NCBI RefSeq assembly: GCF_004005995.1
Contig: NZ_CP034767.1
Coordinates: 620,001-684,000 of the forward strand
Source of the DNA: Devosia sp. 1566
GTDB taxonomy: Bacteria > Pseudomonadota > Alphaproteobacteria > Rhizobiales > Devosiaceae
Reading direction: 5' to 3'
Length of the DNA stretch: 64,000 nt
Both the position numbers and the translations under genes were made by a program. Shown here in pieces: positions 51,444 through 59,743 of this stretch. Below the pieces are notes generated by a model. It saw nothing but the letters and a program-made list of their open reading frames with translations. It was not told the origin of the DNA and did not search any database. The stretch's first letter is position 1. The number at the start of each line of letters is the position of its first letter.

Positions 51444-51671
51444 ATGAGCGAAATCACTAAGCCCGGCAGCCCGGCAGACGAGGCCAAGGCCGCCAATGAA
51501 GCGGCCAATCGGCAGTTCAACGGCGCCAAGCCGGCCCCTGGCGCCAAACTGCCCGAGGCCAACGACGACGTGACCAAAGCCAACCACGAAGCTAATGCGG
51601 AATTCAATGGTTCGGGGGAGGGCGCCCCTTCGGGCAACAGCGTGGGCGGATTGCGCGGCCCAGCCGATTAA
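51444..51671 (+). CDS. Small acidic protein with internal duplication, unknown function
   Basis: A 75-aa hydrophilic protein without Cys, Trp or predicted membrane segment. Two related blocks, AKAANEAANRQFNG (residues 14-27) and VTKANHEANAEFNG (about 45-58), suggest an internal repeat. The C-terminus is Gly/Ser-rich. AAGGAG is 9 bases before ATG 51444, so translation is likely. Composition suggests a disordered or stress-type protein, but no family is recognised. tadA follows after 40 bases on the same strand. Confidence 0.65.
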   Translation: MSEITKPGSPADEAKAANEAANRQFNGAKPAPGAKLPEANDDVTKANHEANAEFNGSGEGAPSGNSVGGLRGPAD

Positions 51672-51711
51672 GTCTAATCCTCCGGGACGAATGCGCCCGG
51701 AGAACCAATGC

Positions 51712-52155
51712 ATGTCCCAAGCCGCTATGGACCTGGCCCTGGAGCTGGCCGAAGAAGCCGCCGCCGATGGCGAGGCTCCCGTTGGGGCGGTTGTCGTGGA
51801 AGGGGTGCAGATCCTGGCGGCCGAGCGCAACCAGATGCGCGCGCTCAACGATCCTACAGCGCATGCCGAAATGCTGGCCATCCGCGCGGCGCTCGCCCGC
51901 CGAGGCACCGGTCGGCTGGATGGCTGCGATCTTTATGTGACGCTAGAGCCCTGCGCCATGTGCGCCGGCGCCATCGCCCATACGCGACTGCGTCGAGTTT
52001 ATTTCGGTGCTGAGGACCCGAAGGCGGGTGCGGTGGAGAACGGCATTCGCCTCTTCGCCCAACCGAGTTGCCACCATCGCCCGGAAGTCATCGCGGGCTT
52101 AGGAGCTGCCCGGTCTGAATTCTTGCTCAAGCGCTTTTTCGCCAAGCTGCGCTAG
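51712..52155 (+). CDS. tadA: tRNA-specific adenosine deaminase
   Basis: Deaminates A34 of tRNA-Arg(ACG) to inosine; 147 aa. The zinc and catalytic residues are intact: HAEMLAIR (His and the proton-shuttle Glu, about residue 53) and LEPCAMCAGA (two zinc Cys, about 82-85). GGAGAA 7 bases before ATG 51712 supports this start over ATG 51691. The stop shares CTAG (52152-52155) with the stop of the convergent patatin gene. Confidence 0.95.
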   Translation: MSQAAMDLALELAEEAAADGEAPVGAVVVEGVQILAAERNQMRALNDPTAHAEMLAIRAALARRGTGRLDGCDLYVTLEPCAMCAGAIAHTRLRRVYFGAEDPKAGAVENGIRLFAQPSCHHRPEVIAGLGAARSEFLLKRFFAKLR

Positions 52156-53036
52156 CGCACCACGTCCGGCGAGCTGTCGATCACCGGTATCCGGCCTTGC
52201 ATATAATCTTCCATGCGCTGCGACAGCATCCGCTTGAACCGGTCTTTGTCTGCATCCACATGGGCGAAGATTTCGCGCACCCGCCAGAACTCAAGCATGC
52301 CGAAGGACGAGACATGGGGGCGGATATAGATGTCGGGTGGATAAGCCGCCATCATATGCGCGGTCAGCGAGTGCATCATGATCTGGGCCGAGCCGAACCA
52401 CATATCGATCGGCTTGTGGTCGGTCTTGTTGAGCCCCAGCGAAGGGTCGCCATTTACATCAATCCCGATCAAGAAGTCGGTGCCGATATCGGCTTGGTCG
52501 AGCGGCAGCGGGTTAACGACGCCCCCATCGACCAGGACGTGATTGGCATAGCTCACCGGCTTGAAAAAGGTTGGAATGGCAATGGAGCCGGCAATGGCTG
52601 GCCGCAACAGGCCGGTGTTGAACACGACCTGATGCCAGGACTGGTAATCGGTTGCCACCACATAAAGCGGCACCGATAGCTCTTTAAACGTTTCCGGGAA
52701 CCCGAGGGGGGTGAAGGCATCAACGATGCTGGTGGCATCGAGCTGGGTCGGAATACCGTTTCTGAGAATGCCCCCAAGCCGGATATGGGTCGCCCAAAGC
52801 TTGCCGGCTATGATCCGCATCGTGCCCAGCACTTCAGTCGAGTGCTCGCGCAACTCCTTGCCCGTCATACCGGCAGCCCAGCCAGCGCCGATCAAGGCAC
52901 CGATCGAGGTTCCGGCGATAACCGAAGGCCGCAAGCCAAGCTCATCCATGGCCTCGATGTAAGGAATATGGGTGAGCCCGCGGGCCGATCCGCCACCCAG
53001 TGCTACCCCGATCTTGGGTCCGGCAGATGTGCTCAC
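52152..53036 (-). CDS. Patatin-like phospholipase (RssA/YchK type)
   Basis: A serine lipid hydrolase of the bacterial patatin family, 294 aa from GTG 53036. Oxyanion-hole glycines are in VALGGGSARGLTHIPY (about residue 10), the nucleophile Ser in the G-x-S-x-G of IAGTSIGALIGAGWA (about 41) and the catalytic Asp in VDGGVVNPLP (about 189), so the Ser-Asp dyad is complete. GTG 53036 has GGAG five bases upstream. The frame stays open to 53270, but the upstream codons largely overlap purD and are not family-like. It lies 142 bases after purD on the same strand. Confidence 0.88.
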   Translation of the reverse strand: MSTSAGPKIGVALGGGSARGLTHIPYIEAMDELGLRPSVIAGTSIGALIGAGWAAGMTGKELREHSTEVLGTMRIIAGKLWATHIRLGGILRNGIPTQLDATSIVDAFTPLGFPETFKELSVPLYVVATDYQSWHQVVFNTGLLRPAIAGSIAIPTFFKPVSYANHVLVDGGVVNPLPLDQADIGTDFLIGIDVNGDPSLGLNKTDHKPIDMWFGSAQIMMHSLTAHMMAAYPPDIYIRPHVSSFGMLEFWRVREIFAHVDADKDRFKRMLSQRMEDYMQGRIPVIDSSPDVVR

Positions 53037-53178
53037 CCCGCTCCGCTCCGCCCGTAAGCCGCGCAAATGATCCCCAAGAGCCTTGCCGCGCAGCTGCAGA
53101 GCCGTCAGCTTACGCCTAGGTGGAACGCCGTCAAAGGTGGGCGGCGGGGATGGTAAATCCGTGCCGTTGGTGTGGGGC

Positions 53179-54453
53179 TTAGGCGCGGTTACGCTCGATG
53201 GCCCGCCAGCCAATATCTCGGCGGCAAAAGCCCTCTGGCCAATCAATCTGGTCCACGCATCGGTAAACACGACGCTGCGCCTCTGCTATATCAGCCCCAA
53301 GCGCCGAAACGTTGAGAACCCGTCCCCCTGCTGCCAGTAAACGCCGGCCCTCGCGCCGCGTTCCGGCATGGAAGATTTGAACACCGTCGTGGTTAAGCCC
53401 GTCCAACCCCTTGATCTCCGACCCTGTCGTGTAGGAACCGGGATAGCCCTGGCTGGCGAGGATCACCGTCATGGCTGTCTCGGGGCTCCAGCGCACCTCG
53501 TGCCCCGCGAGATGGCCAATCGCCGTGGCATAAAGCAGTTCCAGCAGGTCCGACTGCAGCCGCAGCATCAGCACCTGCGTTTCCGGGTCGCCGAAGCGGG
53601 CATTATATTCAACGAGCTTGGGGCCCTCATCGGTCAGCATCAGCCCGGCATAGAGCACCCCTTGGTAAGGCGTGCCGCGCGCAGCAAGGCCGCGCACGGT
53701 GGGCTCGATGATTTCGCGCAGAACGCGCGCTTCCAGCTCGGGTGTTAGAATGTCGGCGGGGCTGTAAGCGCCCATGCCGCCCGTATTGGGGCCGGTATCG
53801 CCGTCAAAGGCGCGCTTGTGGTCCTGCGCGGTGGTAAGCGGCAAAATAGTTTGGCCGTCGCACAGGACGAAAAGGCTCACTTCCTCGCCCGTCATGAATT
53901 CTTCGATCACCACCGATGCCCCGGCGGCACCGAACGTGCCGCTGAAGCAATCCACGACCGCAGCGCGCGCGTCCTCCAGGGTTTCGGCGACCGTCACGCC
54001 TTTGCCCGCCGCAAGGCCATCGGCTTTGACGACGATGGGGGCCGTCTGGGTGGCGAGGTAATCGAGCGCCGGACCTTGGCTCTCAAAGCGGCGATAAGCG
54101 GCCGTCGGGATGCCCATCTCGTCGCAAAGCGCCTTAGTGAAGCTTTTGGAGCCTTCAAGCTGCCCGGCGGCCTTTGAGGGGCAAAAGCAGGCGACACCCG
54201 CCCTCCGCAGATCGTCGCCTAGCCCAGCGACCACCTGGGCGTCAGGGCCGACCACCACGAAGTCGATGGCCATCAGCTTGCAGAAGTCGATTACGGCTTG
54301 GTGGTCGGTGATGTCGATGGCGACGTTTTCGGCGATCTCGCTCGTGCCACCATTGCCGGGCGCGACAAAAAGCTGGGTCAGCCGTGGCGACTGCGCCAGT
54401 TTCCAGGCGAGCGCATGTTCACGTCCGCCCGAACCAATCACCAGAACCCGCAT
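53179..54453 (-). CDS. purD: Phosphoribosylamine-glycine ligase
   Basis: Second step of purine synthesis (GAR synthetase), an ATP-grasp ligase of 424 aa. The N-terminus is MRVLVIGSGGREHALAWKL, with ATP-grasp elements VVKADGLAAGKGVTVAET (about residue 140) and the metal-binding ARFGDPETQ (about 285). ATG 54453 follows GGAGGGG; an earlier in-frame start at 54468 adds five unlikely residues. It is followed on the same strand by the patatin gene. Confidence 0.96.
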   Translation of the reverse strand: MRVLVIGSGGREHALAWKLAQSPRLTQLFVAPGNGGTSEIAENVAIDITDHQAVIDFCKLMAIDFVVVGPDAQVVAGLGDDLRRAGVACFCPSKAAGQLEGSKSFTKALCDEMGIPTAAYRRFESQGPALDYLATQTAPIVVKADGLAAGKGVTVAETLEDARAAVVDCFSGTFGAAGASVVIEEFMTGEEVSLFVLCDGQTILPLTTAQDHKRAFDGDTGPNTGGMGAYSPADILTPELEARVLREIIEPTVRGLAARGTPYQGVLYAGLMLTDEGPKLVEYNARFGDPETQVLMLRLQSDLLELLYATAIGHLAGHEVRWSPETAMTVILASQGYPGSYTTGSEIKGLDGLNHDGVQIFHAGTRREGRRLLAAGGRVLNVSALGADIAEAQRRVYRCVDQIDWPEGFCRRDIGWRAIERNRA

Positions 54454-54516
54454 TCGCCCCTCCGTCACTGTCTGGCGCGGTGATGCACCAGAGGGTGGGC
54501 GCGGAGCAAGGCAGAA

Positions 54517-55887
54517 CTACATTTCGGCTTCGCGGAAAATCGGCGTCACGTCCTCGTTCCACTCGCCGTTGAACTTGGCGAGCCACCGTTCAGCCGGGGA
54601 CTGGGACAGGCGGATGGTTTCTTCCAGCGGCGCCAGATGGATGGTTTCGTCCTTGCCGGCGGCATTGCGGCGATCACGCCGTACGAGGCCAGCTTCGGCA
54701 ATGCCCACCGCCTGCGCAGCAAAATCATAAACATTGGTGCGCCCCAGCGGCGTATCGAGGCCCAGGCGCGGCACTTCGCGGCGCAGGTGCTCGCGATCCC
54801 CCTCGGTCCAGGGCTGGATCATCTCATAGGCGGCTTCGAGGGAGATATCGTCGTAGAGCAGACCAACCCAGAATGCCGAGAGCGCGGTGACCGACTTCTC
54901 GTCGCCCATATCGGCGCCGCGCATTTCGAGGAACTGCTTAAGCCGCACTTCGGGGAAGATGGTCGAGAGATGGTCTTCCCAATCCTTGATGGTGGGCTTT
55001 TCGCCGGGCAGTTGGGGAAGCTCGCCCTTGAGGAAGGCACGGAAGCTTTCGCCCGCGACATTGACGTATTGCCCGTCGCGGATAACGAAATACATCGGCA
55101 CGTCGAGTGCATAATCGGCATATTGCTCAAAGCCGAAGCCCTCTTCGAATGCGAAGGGCAGCATGCCGGTGCGGGCTGCATCGGTGTTGAGCCAGATGTG
55201 GGAGCGGAAGCTCAGGAAACCCGAATCGCGGCCATCCACAAAGGGCGAATTGGCAAAGAGGGCGGTGGCGATGGGTTGGAGGGCGAGGGCCACTCGCAGT
55301 TTGCGCACCATGTCTGCTTCGCTCGAAAAATCGAGATTGGCCTGCACTGTGCAGGAGCGGAACATCATCGAGGTGCCGAGTGTGCCCACCTGCTCCATAT
55401 AGGGCGCCATGATGCCATAGCGCGACTTGGGCATGGAGGGGATCTCGGCGACCGACCAGGTCGGCGTCACGCCCAGCCCAAGGAAGTGGATGTCGAGCGG
55501 CGCGGCTGCGGCCTTGGCGACGCGCATATGCTCGGCCAACTCGGCCGCGGTGCCATGCAGGTCCTCCTGCGGGGCGCCCGAGAGTTCGAACTGCCCGCCT
55601 GGCTCGAGCGAGATGCCGCCCGCGATCTCGTTGTTACGCAGGCCGATGGGATTGTCCCCATCGAAAAAAGGCTCCCACCCGGTGAGCTGCTGCACCCCTT
55701 CCAGCAAGGCGCGAATCCCCTGCGGGCCATCATAGGTGACGGGCCGCAGTGGATTGGTGTGGAACACGTGCTTTTCGTGCTCCGTGCCGACCCGCCAGGC
55801 GCTTTGCGGCTTGCAGCCGCGCGCCATCGCCTCGATCAGGTCGGCGCGCGATTCGATGGGAGACGAGGGGTGTTCGGCGCCGGCCAT
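54517..55887 (-). CDS. gshA: Glutamate-cysteine ligase (plant/alphaproteobacterial type)
   Basis: First enzyme of glutathione synthesis, joining glutamate and cysteine with ATP; 456 aa, the plant-like class found in alphaproteobacteria. Conserved segments are WRVGTEHEKHVFH (about residue 31), EPGGQFELSGAP (about 94) and the MFRSCTVQANLDFSSEADM block (about 173). ATG 55887 gives the usual length; further upstream starts (55929, 55971) would run into the rsmE end. It lies downstream of rsmE in the same direction, a conserved pairing in Hyphomicrobiales. Confidence 0.95.
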   Translation of the reverse strand: MAGAEHPSSPIESRADLIEAMARGCKPQSAWRVGTEHEKHVFHTNPLRPVTYDGPQGIRALLEGVQQLTGWEPFFDGDNPIGLRNNEIAGGISLEPGGQFELSGAPQEDLHGTAAELAEHMRVAKAAAAPLDIHFLGLGVTPTWSVAEIPSMPKSRYGIMAPYMEQVGTLGTSMMFRSCTVQANLDFSSEADMVRKLRVALALQPIATALFANSPFVDGRDSGFLSFRSHIWLNTDAARTGMLPFAFEEGFGFEQYADYALDVPMYFVIRDGQYVNVAGESFRAFLKGELPQLPGEKPTIKDWEDHLSTIFPEVRLKQFLEMRGADMGDEKSVTALSAFWVGLLYDDISLEAAYEMIQPWTEGDREHLRREVPRLGLDTPLGRTNVYDFAAQAVGIAEAGLVRRDRRNAAGKDETIHLAPLEETIRLSQSPAERWLAKFNGEWNEDVTPIFREAEM

Positions 55888-55957
55888 GGGATGCTCTTGC
55901 AATGGAAAGGTCGAGTATGGCGCGAACATAGCGTTGCACCGCGACAAAGCAATCAGC

Positions 55958-56707
55958 TTATCGCCAATCACCGATGCTAGCCTGAATCACCGCTAGCGCT
56001 GCGACAGCCGCCGTATCAGCCCTGAGAATGCGGGAACCGAGGCTGATCGGCACCACAAACGGAGAGCCATGCAGACGAGCGCGCTCCTCGGGCGAAAAGC
56101 CGCCTTCCGGGCCGATCAGCATGCCGACGGGCGTGTCGCGCAGCTCAAAAAGCCGATCCAGCGGTGAGCCCGATGCCTCCGACTCGTCGGCAACAACCAA
56201 GCGCCGCTCGCCTTGAGCTTCGCTCCAGCCGTCCAGCAATGACCCAAGCGTGATCTCGCGCTCAATGCCGGGGACAGTCAACACTTCGCATTGTTCGGCC
56301 GCCTCCACGGCATTGGCGACGAGCCGTTCATGCTTGAGCCGGCTCACCTGGGTGAACTGGGTCAGCACCGGCTGGATGGTTCCAGCTCCCATCTCGGTGG
56401 CTTTCTGAATCACATAATCGAGCCGCTCGGTCTTGAGCGGCGCAAAGCCATACCAGAGCGGCGATGGCGGCGTTTGGGGGGCAATCTGCTCGAGGGTCTC
56501 AAGCACCACGGCCTTTTTTGCATCCACTACCATCCGGCAACGCCAAGCGCCGTGGCGGCCGTTGAACAACACCACTTCGTCCCCCACGCTCTTGCGCAGC
56601 ACCGCGGCTAGATAAAGGGACTGCTCCTTGCCCAGCGCAATTGGTGAGCCGGGCCCAAGATCGGGCTCGACATAAAGGCGGGGCAGGGTAGCGTGGGAGC
56701 GGGGCAT
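55958..56707 (-). CDS. rsmE: 16S rRNA (uracil-1498-N3)-methyltransferase
   Basis: A SPOUT-family (trefoil-knot) methyltransferase of U1498 in 16S rRNA; 249 aa. It has an N-terminal PUA-like domain (about 1-70) and a C-terminal SPOUT domain with VIQKATEMGAGTIQPVLTQ (about residue 98), IGPEGGFSPEER (about 196) and SLGSRILRADTAAVAAL (about 221). It is divergent from ubiA (133 bases) and followed by gshA. Confidence 0.96.
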   Translation of the reverse strand: MPRSHATLPRLYVEPDLGPGSPIALGKEQSLYLAAVLRKSVGDEVVLFNGRHGAWRCRMVVDAKKAVVLETLEQIAPQTPPSPLWYGFAPLKTERLDYVIQKATEMGAGTIQPVLTQFTQVSRLKHERLVANAVEAAEQCEVLTVPGIEREITLGSLLDGWSEAQGERRLVVADESEASGSPLDRLFELRDTPVGMLIGPEGGFSPEERARLHGSPFVVPISLGSRILRADTAAVAALAVIQASIGDWR

Positions 56708-56840
56708 GAAGAAGGTCCAATGAGCGCAGAAAGCCAGCCAGCGGGCGCGGCGCGGTCAGCTCTACTCTAATTCGCGCAAACGCAGTAGAGCAGCAGCACG
56801 AGGCGAATGATCCGCGCCCGCGCAATCAAATGAGGATAGC

Positions 56841-57782
56841 ATGGCGAGCCCATTGGACGCTCAGATCGGAAAGGGTGTGGCTGATGCCGCACAGGGCAAT
56901 TGGGTTGACCGTTTCGCGCCCGCATGGCTCAAACCCTATGCGCGATTGGCGCGCTGGGATCGACCGATCGGCTTTTGGCTCCTGTTCTGGCCCTGTGCCT
57001 GGGGCCTGGGACTTGCTGCTGTAGCCGAGCCGCTTCGCGGCTTTGATTGGCGGGCGGCCGTCCTGACGTTTGTTGGCGCCGTGCTGATGCGGGGCGCCGG
57101 CTGCACGTTCAACGACTTTGTGGATCGCGACATCGACACCAAAGTCGCACGCACCCGCTCGCGGCCGATCCCTTCCGGGCAGGTTTCGGCAAAAAAAGCG
57201 CTGGTATTTCTGGTGGTGCAGGGGCTGCTGGGACTGCTGATTCTGCTGCAGTTTAATCCCTTCACCATTGTTCTCGGTGTGGCCTCGCTGGTGCTGGTCG
57301 CCATCTATCCCTTCATGAAGCGCGTGACCTGGTGGCCGCAGGCCTTTCTGGGCCTCGCCTTCTCCTGGGGCGCGCTGATGGGGTGGTCGAGCCAGACGGG
57401 CGGGCTGTCGGTGGCGCCGCTGCTGCTTTATTTCGGCTGTATCCTGTGGACCATCGGCTACGACACGATCTACGCCTTGCAGGACGTGGAAGACGATGCC
57501 CTGATCGGGGTCAAATCCACCGCTCTGCTGTTTGGAAAGCGCGCCAGAGCCATTGTGACCGGCTTTTATGTCGCGGCCTTCGTCTTGTGGCTGGCGGCGG
57601 CGGTGCTGGTGGGCGCCGGGGTGCTGTTTGCCGTGCTTTCGCTGATCGCCTTGGGGCTCTTGTTCTGGCAGGTGCAAACCCTTGATGCGGGGGCCCCCGG
57701 CAATGCGCTGCTGCGCTTCAAGAGCAATCATTATGTCGGGGTTGTCTTGACCCTGGCTCTCCTTGCCGAGTGGGTCTGGTAA
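56841..57782 (+). CDS. ubiA: 4-hydroxybenzoate polyprenyltransferase
   Basis: A membrane prenyltransferase that attaches the isoprenoid tail to 4-hydroxybenzoate in ubiquinone synthesis; 313 aa with about eight helices. The two Asp-rich Mg-prenyl diphosphate motifs are CTFNDFVDRDIDTKVARTRS (near residue 90) and TIYALQDVEDDALIGVKST (near 214). A slightly upstream ATG at 56830 is in another frame. A strong hairpin follows the stop. Confidence 0.96.
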   Translation: MASPLDAQIGKGVADAAQGNWVDRFAPAWLKPYARLARWDRPIGFWLLFWPCAWGLGLAAVAEPLRGFDWRAAVLTFVGAVLMRGAGCTFNDFVDRDIDTKVARTRSRPIPSGQVSAKKALVFLVVQGLLGLLILLQFNPFTIVLGVASLVLVAIYPFMKRVTWWPQAFLGLAFSWGALMGWSSQTGGLSVAPLLLYFGCILWTIGYDTIYALQDVEDDALIGVKSTALLFGKRARAIVTGFYVAAFVLWLAAAVLVGAGVLFAVLSLIALGLLFWQVQTLDAGAPGNALLRFKSNHYVGVVLTLALLAEWVW

Positions 57783-57799
57783 GGGCGCGCAAAACGCCA

Positions 57800-57831
57800 A
57801 AGGGACCAGCCGCACCACCGACTGGTCCCTT
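57800..57831. terminator. Bidirectional hairpin between ubiA and DUF6101
   Basis: A perfect 10-bp stem, AAGGGACCAG (57800-57809) with CTGGTCCCTT (57822-57831), has a 12-base loop. It lies 17 bases after the ubiA stop and 26 bases beyond the stop of the convergent gene, so it may serve both. Confidence 0.75.
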
Positions 57832-57857
57832 CAACGTGCTTGGAGGCAACTCGGAAT

Positions 57858-58373
57858 CTAGTTCGCTTCGCCCTGGCCGGGCTTGCGGCGATTAAGGAAG
57901 CGGGGGCGGCGGGCGGCATCGGCAGCAAGGCGGCGCCGAGCAACCCCTTGCCCGAGCATTACCCCGTCCACCTGCTGCGAATAGGGCAGATAGGTGCCAT
58001 CGCCCGCCTTGATAAACAGCGGCAGGCGAAGTTTGCGACCCCAGTTCTGCCATTCGGCGACGACGTTCTGGTTACCCTCTTCCTCGAACACCCGGTAGTT
58101 CAGGTTTTCGTCCGCATGGACCAGTTCGATCGCGCTCGTCAAAGCACCCTCGATGGAAATGGACGTCGCCACCGCGACGCCGATGAATTCATGCACTGGA
58201 ACCTTGATCTTGATCACAATGCCGCTCTGCTCGAGCTGCTTGCGAACGGTCACGGTCTTTACCGGTTCCTTGGGGCCATTATCGTTTGCTGCAACAAAGC
58301 GGCGATCGATTACGTTCGGTCGGCCAAATGCCAGCACCACTGAACCGCCTTCTATGGCTAAGCCTTCACCCAT
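57858..58373 (-). CDS. DUF6101-like protein of unknown function
   Basis: A 171-aa soluble protein. The central repeat-like segment (VRKQLEQSGIVIKIKVPVHE, then EFIGVAVATSISI) and the tail WGRKLRLPLFI ... RRPRFLNRRKPG match the style of the DUF6101 family of Hyphomicrobiales, whose function is unknown. The assignment rests on memory of the family pattern, so it is tentative. It is convergent with ubiA, with a hairpin in between. Confidence 0.7.
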   Translation of the reverse strand: MGEGLAIEGGSVVLAFGRPNVIDRRFVAANDNGPKEPVKTVTVRKQLEQSGIVIKIKVPVHEFIGVAVATSISIEGALTSAIELVHADENLNYRVFEEEGNQNVVAEWQNWGRKLRLPLFIKAGDGTYLPYSQQVDGVMLGQGVARRRLAADAARRPRFLNRRKPGQGEAN

Positions 58374-58397
58374 TTGATCTGCCTTCCTGCTAACCCC

Positions 58398-58422
58398 GAG
58401 AGCTTATTGCGTGCTCTCTTTT
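58398..58422. other. Hairpin in the DUF6101 leader
   Basis: GAGAGC (58398-58403) and GCTCTC (58413-58418) flank a 9-base loop and are followed on the plus strand by TTTT. On the minus strand it would lie in the 5' leader of the DUF6101-like gene, 25 bases before its start; on the plus strand it looks like a small intrinsic terminator with no obvious upstream transcript. Confidence 0.45.
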
Positions 58423-58644
58423 GTGCGGCCAATCTAGCGCGTCCCCTTACCTGTCGCCTTAATCCGCTCGGTTAAGTTTATCTTGTTTTCCTGCAGGGTT
58501 AGCAGGATGTGACCCGGTGTAGGAGCCGGTTAACCCCAACCAATCGGCTGCTGGTTTGCGCGCATTACGCAAGGAAGGGGGGCGAAATGTCCCAGGCCAG
58601 CTTGCACCTTGTCCAAAGCCGGGCACCGGCCTAGAACCGGGCCC

Positions 58645-59487
58645 ATGCATGCAGCCCCCACCAGCGCCCAAGAAGATCTTGAACTGTTGCGCTCGAGCGC
58701 CGTCTCGGCAGGCATCATTGCCTGCGGCTTTTTCCGAGCACCGGTTAAGGCCTGGACCAAGGACAATGCTTCGCCCGTCAGTGAAGCCGATATTCTGGTT
58801 GATCGCTACCTTGCGGCCTCATTGCTCGCCGCGCGCCCCGATTATGGCTGGCTTAGCGAGGAAACGGCGGACAACCCGTTGCGCCTGACCTGTCGGCGCG
58901 TGTTTGTGGTCGACCCAATCGATGGAACCAAGGGGTTCTTGCGCGGCGAAGATAGTTGGACCGTTTCCCTGGCCGTCGTTGAGGACGGGGTGCCGATTGC
59001 CGGCGTGGTTTATGCGCCGGTGCGCAACGAAATGTATGATGCTTGCCGGGGCACAGGTGCTCGCCTCAATGGAGCGCCATTGAGCCGTCGTCGCCGCGCC
59101 GGAGGTTTGCCTTTGATTCCGGCGCCCACCGCGGTTCATCAGGAACTGGCCGCCGAGGGGTTGGATTACACCAGGGGTCCCTCATTGCCTTCGCTGGCCT
59201 ATCGCCTCGTACAGGTGGCTACGGGTAAGCTTGACGCTGCCGTCTCGCGTCGGGGTGCGCAGGATTGGGACATCGCAGCCGCCGCCCTGATCCTCGAAGA
59301 AGCCGGCATTCCGCTTGCCGATGTCTGTGTGGGGCAACCAGTGTTCAACAAGCGCGATGTTCGCCACGGCGCGCTTGCGGCCCTGAGTGACATGAGCCTA
59401 AAACCGCTTGTTCATGCAGCGCTGATCAAGGTCTATGGATGCCCATCCGCCGCCGAGCCGGCGCTCGATTCTCCCCAGCCTTCGTGA
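58645..59487 (+). CDS. cysQ: 3'(2'),5'-bisphosphate nucleotidase (CysQ/inositol monophosphatase family)
   Basis: A Mg-dependent phosphatase of 280 aa in the inositol monophosphatase superfamily. Metal-binding motifs are LSEETAD (about residue 71), DPIDGTKGFLRG (about 93) and WDIAAAALILEEAG (about 208). The DGTKGF form and the following DUF4170 gene point to CysQ, which hydrolyses PAP from sulfate assimilation, rather than histidinol or inositol phosphatase; that choice is inference. ATG 58645 is preferred over 58609. Confidence 0.85.
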   Translation: MHAAPTSAQEDLELLRSSAVSAGIIACGFFRAPVKAWTKDNASPVSEADILVDRYLAASLLAARPDYGWLSEETADNPLRLTCRRVFVVDPIDGTKGFLRGEDSWTVSLAVVEDGVPIAGVVYAPVRNEMYDACRGTGARLNGAPLSRRRRAGGLPLIPAPTAVHQELAAEGLDYTRGPSLPSLAYRLVQVATGKLDAAVSRRGAQDWDIAAAALILEEAGIPLADVCVGQPVFNKRDVRHGALAALSDMSLKPLVHAALIKVYGCPSAAEPALDSPQPS

Positions 59488-59500
59488 TGGAAACCCCGTT

Positions 59501-59743
59501 ATGCCAAGCACCAAACCAGAGCCCGAAAAGCAGTTGCTTCACCTCGTGATTGGCGGGGAGTTGTCCAGCCTGGAAGGCGTCACCTTTGCGGACCTCGACA
59601 AGGTCGACATCGTTGGCGTGTTCCCAAACTATGCCACCGCTTATGCCGCCTGGAAGCAAAAGGCGCAGATGACGGTCGACAGCGCGCAGACCCGCTACTT
59701 CATTGTGCATCTGCACCGCTTGCTCGACCCGCGCCCAAGCTAA
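59501..59743 (+). CDS. DUF4170 family protein
   Basis: An 80-aa protein of the DUF4170 family, which typically follows cysQ-like genes in Hyphomicrobiales. The pattern LLHLVIGGEL, then FPNYATAYAAWKQKAQMTVD and YFIVHLHRLLDP, is characteristic. Function is unknown. ATG 59501 lies 13 bases after the cysQ stop, suggesting one operon. The TAA shares CTAA (59740-59743) with the stop of the convergent gene. Confidence 0.9.
   Translation: MPSTKPEPEKQLLHLVIGGELSSLEGVTFADLDKVDIVGVFPNYATAYAAWKQKAQMTVDSAQTRYFIVHLHRLLDPRPS

Noticed and set aside
53037..53270. 78-residue N-terminal extension of the patatin-like protein
   Set aside because: The distal part overlaps purD's 3' end in another frame, and the proximal part is Pro-rich with no start codon backed by a ribosome site, whereas GTG 53036 has one. 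Kept open as low probability.
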